A stretch of 15,668 nt of DNA, taken from the NCBI GenBank assembly GCA_900756715.1, contig CAAELC010000160.1, positions 1-15,668 on the forward strand, given 5' to 3'. The notes under the pieces were generated by a model that had not been told where the DNA came from, ran no database searches, and worked only from the letters and a program-made list of their open reading frames with translations. This document shows positions 14,078 through 15,668 of the stretch, piece after piece. The stretch is from an uncultured Oscillospiraceae bacterium (GTDB lineage: Bacteria > Bacillota > Clostridia > Oscillospirales > Oscillospiraceae). The position numbers were made by a program, and so were the translations under genes. Each line of letters starts with the position of its first letter. Within the stretch, counting starts at the first letter, position 1.

Positions 14078-14170
14078 TCATTTATTTTCCATTTCTGCCG
14101 GAGAACCCTCCAGCCGCAGCAATTTAGGAACTTCGCTCCTGCTGCATGCTTCCTTATTCGCGTTTTGCAT
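14078..14170 (-). CDS. Possible 30-codon leader ORF upstream of hflX
   Basis: An ATG at 14168-14170, about 7 nt after the predicted hflX transcription start (near 14177), opens 30 codons. The product starts MQNANKEACSRSEVP and ends SPAEMENK. Its TGA (14080-14078) overlaps an hflX-frame ATG (14081-14079) as ATGA. It has no ribosome binding site, so it could only be translated as a near-leaderless ORF. Two hairpins lie within it: AGGA...UCCU nested in GCAGC...GCUGC, and GCUGGAG-GGUU-CUCCGGC. It could be a regulatory leader peptide, or chance. Confidence 0.3.
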   Translation of the reverse strand: MQNANKEACSRSEVPKLLRLEGSPAEMENK

Positions 14171-14183
14171 AAAATTTTATTAT

Positions 14184-14212
14184 ATTATACAGCAAATCCG
14201 TCCGCCTGTAAA
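14184..14212 (-). promoter_or_regulatory. Promoter of hflX-yigZ
   Basis: TTTACA (14212-14207), 17-bp spacer, perfect TATAAT (14189-14184) on the minus strand, about 115 nt before the hflX start. With the divergent plus-strand promoter at 14260-14289 it accounts for the otherwise gene-poor 14082-14372 interval. Confidence 0.85.
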
Positions 14213-14259
14213 CTACTCTCCCACACGCCCGGTCGATCCCTTGAAGCAGAATTTTTTTC

Positions 14260-14289
14260 TTGACAACTTTCAAATTTTTTGCATATAAT
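14260..14289 (+). promoter_or_regulatory. Promoter of the small gene at 14373
   Basis: Perfect TTGACA (14260-14265), 18-bp AT-rich spacer, perfect TATAAT (14284-14289). The leader to the start codon is about 75 nt with no obvious fold. Confidence 0.88.
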
Positions 14290-14372
14290 AGTTGCATTAG
14301 TAATTTCCGCAAATCACGCTTAATTCTGTGCCTTTATTCTTGTGCAAAATAACATCCGCAGGAGGTGTCTCT

Positions 14373-14558
14373 ATGTACCAGCTATCTTCTCTGCCCCCGG
14401 CTGCTTTGAAGGATCTTCGCCGTCTTGACGCCTACGATTGGAGCCCCGCTCGTATCGCAAAAATTCTGAATTTCCGATACGGGTTCACATTGGCAGCTGC
14501 GGATGTTGCAGCACTACTGGCAGAATTATCCGCAAAGGACGAAACCAGCCCCTTTTGA
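14373..14558 (+). CDS. Small protein, unknown (possibly helix-turn-helix)
   Basis: I do not recognise this 61-aa protein. The start is ATG 14373, with a perfect AGGAGG 7 nt upstream; the frame is open 15 codons further, but without a ribosome binding site. It is predicted largely helical: ALKDLRRLDAYDW (11-23), then SPARIAKILNFRYG (24-37) and LAAADVAALLAEL (40-52). The last two segments, separated by a turn, resemble a helix-turn-helix, so DNA binding is possible but unproven. The strong private promoter and good ribosome binding site argue for a real, well-expressed gene. No plus-strand U-run terminator follows; the next hairpin (14583-14622) is oriented for the minus strand. Confidence 0.7.
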   Translation: MYQLSSLPPAALKDLRRLDAYDWSPARIAKILNFRYGFTLAAADVAALLAELSAKDETSPF

Positions 14559-14576
14559 TTGAACCGCCGAATATAT

Positions 14577-14622
14577 AAAAAAATCGAGTGTTCATAAGGG
14601 AAATCCCTTATGAACACTCGAT
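14577..14622 (-). terminator. Perfect 19-bp hairpin with U-run, terminator of the recombinase remnant
   Basis: Arms 14583-14601 and 14604-14622 are exactly complementary, separated by only 2 nt; the minus RNA continues into U7 (14583-14577). It lies about 100 nt beyond the stop of the truncated recombinase. TGAACACTCG from the arm recurs at 14673-14682. The length and perfection exceed the other terminators here. Confidence 0.82.
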
Positions 14623-14723
14623 ATGTGAAGACAGGACAATAGAGATATTTTTGCATTTTCACTGTCTTGATTTGAACACTCGTCACAATTATTTTACATC
14701 ACTCCCTTTCTGTTTTCAAGTTT

Positions 14724-14993
14724 TTACAGCGTCATCTCGATTTCGGTGCCGCCGATAAAGACCACCTTTATTTTCTCTTTCGATTCCACCACTACGCATT
14801 CGAGCAGTTGCCGAACCAACTTGTCATCGTATTCCATCAGGTGATTTTGCAGTCCGTCAAGTATGGTGAAAATTTCATCGAGTCGGGATTTTGCGCTTTC
14901 TCTCTTTTGCCGCACGGCTGCATACTGTTTGAGCTGTACGGTCAGTCTTTGCTTTTCATTCATCAACTCGGTGATGCGTTCCTCATCTATCCA
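14724..14993 (-). pseudogene. Large serine recombinase, C-terminal remnant
   Basis: About 89 codons remain open (stop at 14724-14726, upstream in-frame TGA at 14994-14996). They read as the C-terminal tail of a large serine (resolvase/TndX-type) site-specific recombinase: a coiled-coil stretch (MNEKQRLTVQLKQYAAVRQK, SRLDEIFTILDGL), then EYDDKLVRQLLECVVVES and KIKVVFIGGTEIEMTL. The catalytic N-terminal domain with its serine, the zinc-ribbon and most of the protein (usually 450-550 aa) are missing. The break falls at about 14990, where a fragment of an unrelated gene begins on the other strand. It is inactive as it stands and marks a former mobile element. Confidence 0.82.
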
Positions 14994-14998
14994 TCATT

Positions 14999-15256
14999 TC
15001 GCAGTCTACGCCCCTGACCAATGAGCCGTTTGCGCTGTCCCACAAAATGACGGCAAAATCACTGCAAGCGATCGGCGAGATCGGAGGCCCGCGCTACTGC
15101 AAGCGGGATTCTTTCCTCTCCATCCTTGCTGCCATTGACTTTGTAAGGGAGCATTTCGGCGTCGAGATGGAAAAGCCGGAGGTCGTATGCCATTACTCCG
15201 TGCAAAACAACCAGTGCATCGGAAAACGCTGTCCGTTTTCTAAGGTGAATCATTGA
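14999..15256 (+). pseudogene. DUF5714-like protein, C-terminal fragment
   Basis: The frame is open from 14975, and recognisable protein begins near 15005 with TPLTNEPFALSHKM, running to a stop at 15254-15256. An ATG at 15047 exists but has no ribosome binding site and falls inside the conserved part. The Cys-rich pattern GGPRYCKRDSF and the ending HYSVQNNQCIGKRCPFSK resemble the C-terminus of DUF5714 proteins, some of which carry a methyltransferase domain; I make this match from memory with moderate confidence. The N-terminal part is absent and the fragment abuts the recombinase remnant, so a deletion or recombination junction lies near 14990-15005. Confidence 0.6.
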
Positions 15257-15286
15257 GAAATAGCAAAACAGTTAGGAGATGATCGC

Positions 15287-15451
15287 ATGAGAATCCTATA
15301 TAAATTTTCTTGGCTATGGAAAACGCTGGGCATTGCACTTGTGGCTGCGGCTGTCTGCACGGCTTGCGCCGCGCTGCAAGGGCGCAAAACTGATGGATGG
15401 CAAGGTTTTCAAGGGCAACGTCGGGCATCAGGAGCTTGCGGCGTGGGTTGA
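15287..15451 (+). pseudogene. Short chimeric ORF with a signal-like N-terminus, probably broken
   Basis: The ATG at 15287 with AGGAGA 7 nt upstream opens 54 codons. The first 30 residues (MRILYKFSWLWK, then a hydrophobic ALVAAAVCTAC) look like a genuine membrane-targeting or lipoprotein-type start. From about 15375 the sense-like sequence continues in another frame, and this ORF then runs through residues of odd composition to a stop. It is most simply the 5' end of one gene joined to the 3' end of another. A short secreted peptide cannot be excluded. Confidence 0.4.
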
Positions 15452-15467
15452 AGGACTTGGACTTTAA
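15366..15467 (+). pseudogene. C-terminal tail of a flavodoxin-like protein
   Basis: In the frame ending at TAA 15465-15467 the sequence reads CKGAKLMDGKVFKG followed by NVGHQELAAWVEGLGL. This has the look of a small flavodoxin or FMN-reductase C-terminus (a GKVFKG turn then a last amphipathic helix). No start or N-terminal flavin-binding part is present, and it overlaps the preceding ORF in another frame. The family identification is tentative; that it is a fragment is clear. Confidence 0.4.
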
Positions 15468-15501
15468 GGGGCAGACAAATCGGAAGTTGCAGGTGTGATT
15501 G

Positions 15502-15668
15502 ATGAGAATTGTAGAAGTTACAGAAAACAAAAAACAATATCTTGATTTGCTCCTATTGGCGGATGAGCAGGAAGATATGGTTGACCGGTATCTCTATAAG
15601 GGTAAAATGTATGTTCTCGATGATGACGGAGTGAAATGCGAGTGTGTCGTAACGGATGAAGGGACTGG
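15502..15668 (+). CDS. GNAT family N-acetyltransferase, N-terminal part
   Basis: The ATG at 15502, preceded by AGGTG, opens a frame that runs off the right edge after 55 codons. The residues MRIVEVTENKKQYLDLLLLADEQEDMVDRYL are cited here in two parts: MRIVEVTENKKQ and DEQEDMVDRYL. With MYVLDDDGVKCECVVTDEG they match the first strands and helices of small Clostridia GNAT acetyltransferases; the acetyl-CoA loop lies outside the window. The substrate is unknown. It may be intact, unlike the fragments to its left. Lower GC than the lysine genes fits the transferred or rearranged right end. Confidence 0.75.
   Translation, partial: MRIVEVTENKKQYLDLLLLADEQEDMVDRYLYKGKMYVLDDDGVKCECVVTDEGT

Noticed and set aside
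14432..14686. 84-codon minus-strand frame across the terminator hairpin
   Set aside because: It runs through the perfect hairpin and antisense to the 61-aa gene, with no family resemblance.

Overview
The window reads as chromosomal DNA of an amino-acid-fermenting Clostridia species (Bacillota), most like the Oscillospiraceae (Flavonifractor/Intestinimonas-type gut bacteria). The evidence is the anaerobic lysine-to-butyrate genes, a glmS ribozyme, the DUF421-DUF4363 pair, Firmicutes-type AGGAGG ribosome binding sites, TTGACA/TATAAT promoters and moderately high GC. The family-level placement is inference.

Left third (1-4389, all on the minus strand): lysine fermentation. kamB-kamC (putative lysine 5,6-aminomutase reactivase) overlap by 4 nt. 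Below them a strong promoter (1885-1912) drives a leader that I read as a lysine riboswitch (about 1682-1866) ending in a perfect intrinsic terminator (1658-1695). After that come kal, kce and the start of kdd, which runs off the left edge. The 3' strand of aptamer helix P1 lies inside the 5' arm of the terminator, so lysine binding should prevent termination. This predicts an ON switch inducing lysine catabolism, the opposite sign to the familiar biosynthetic lysine riboswitches. It is the most interesting item in the window.

Middle (4450-9970): glmS with a recognisable self-cleaving glmS ribozyme in its leader, followed by a small membrane protein gene. Divergent from glmS is a plus-strand DUF421 (YetF-like)/DUF4363 pair. 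Then, on the minus strand, come nrdR, an unrecognised protein gene and a mazF toxin gene with no antitoxin gene beside it. The mazF leader may be structured.

Right (9972-14560): a COG2509 FAD-dependent dehydrogenase, a divergent GNAT acetyltransferase, then hflX-yigZ as an overlapping pair on the minus strand. hflX has a strong promoter and a possible 30-codon near-leaderless leader ORF. A small unknown plus-strand gene (61 aa) has its own strong promoter.

Right end (14560-15668): a lower-GC patchwork of broken genes. It holds the C-terminal tail of a large serine recombinase with a strong terminator, the C-terminal part of a DUF5714-like protein, a chimeric short ORF and flavodoxin-like tail, and the 5' end of another GNAT gene. 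This looks like the scar of a mobile element.

No rRNA, tRNA, CRISPR array or intact insertion sequence was seen.
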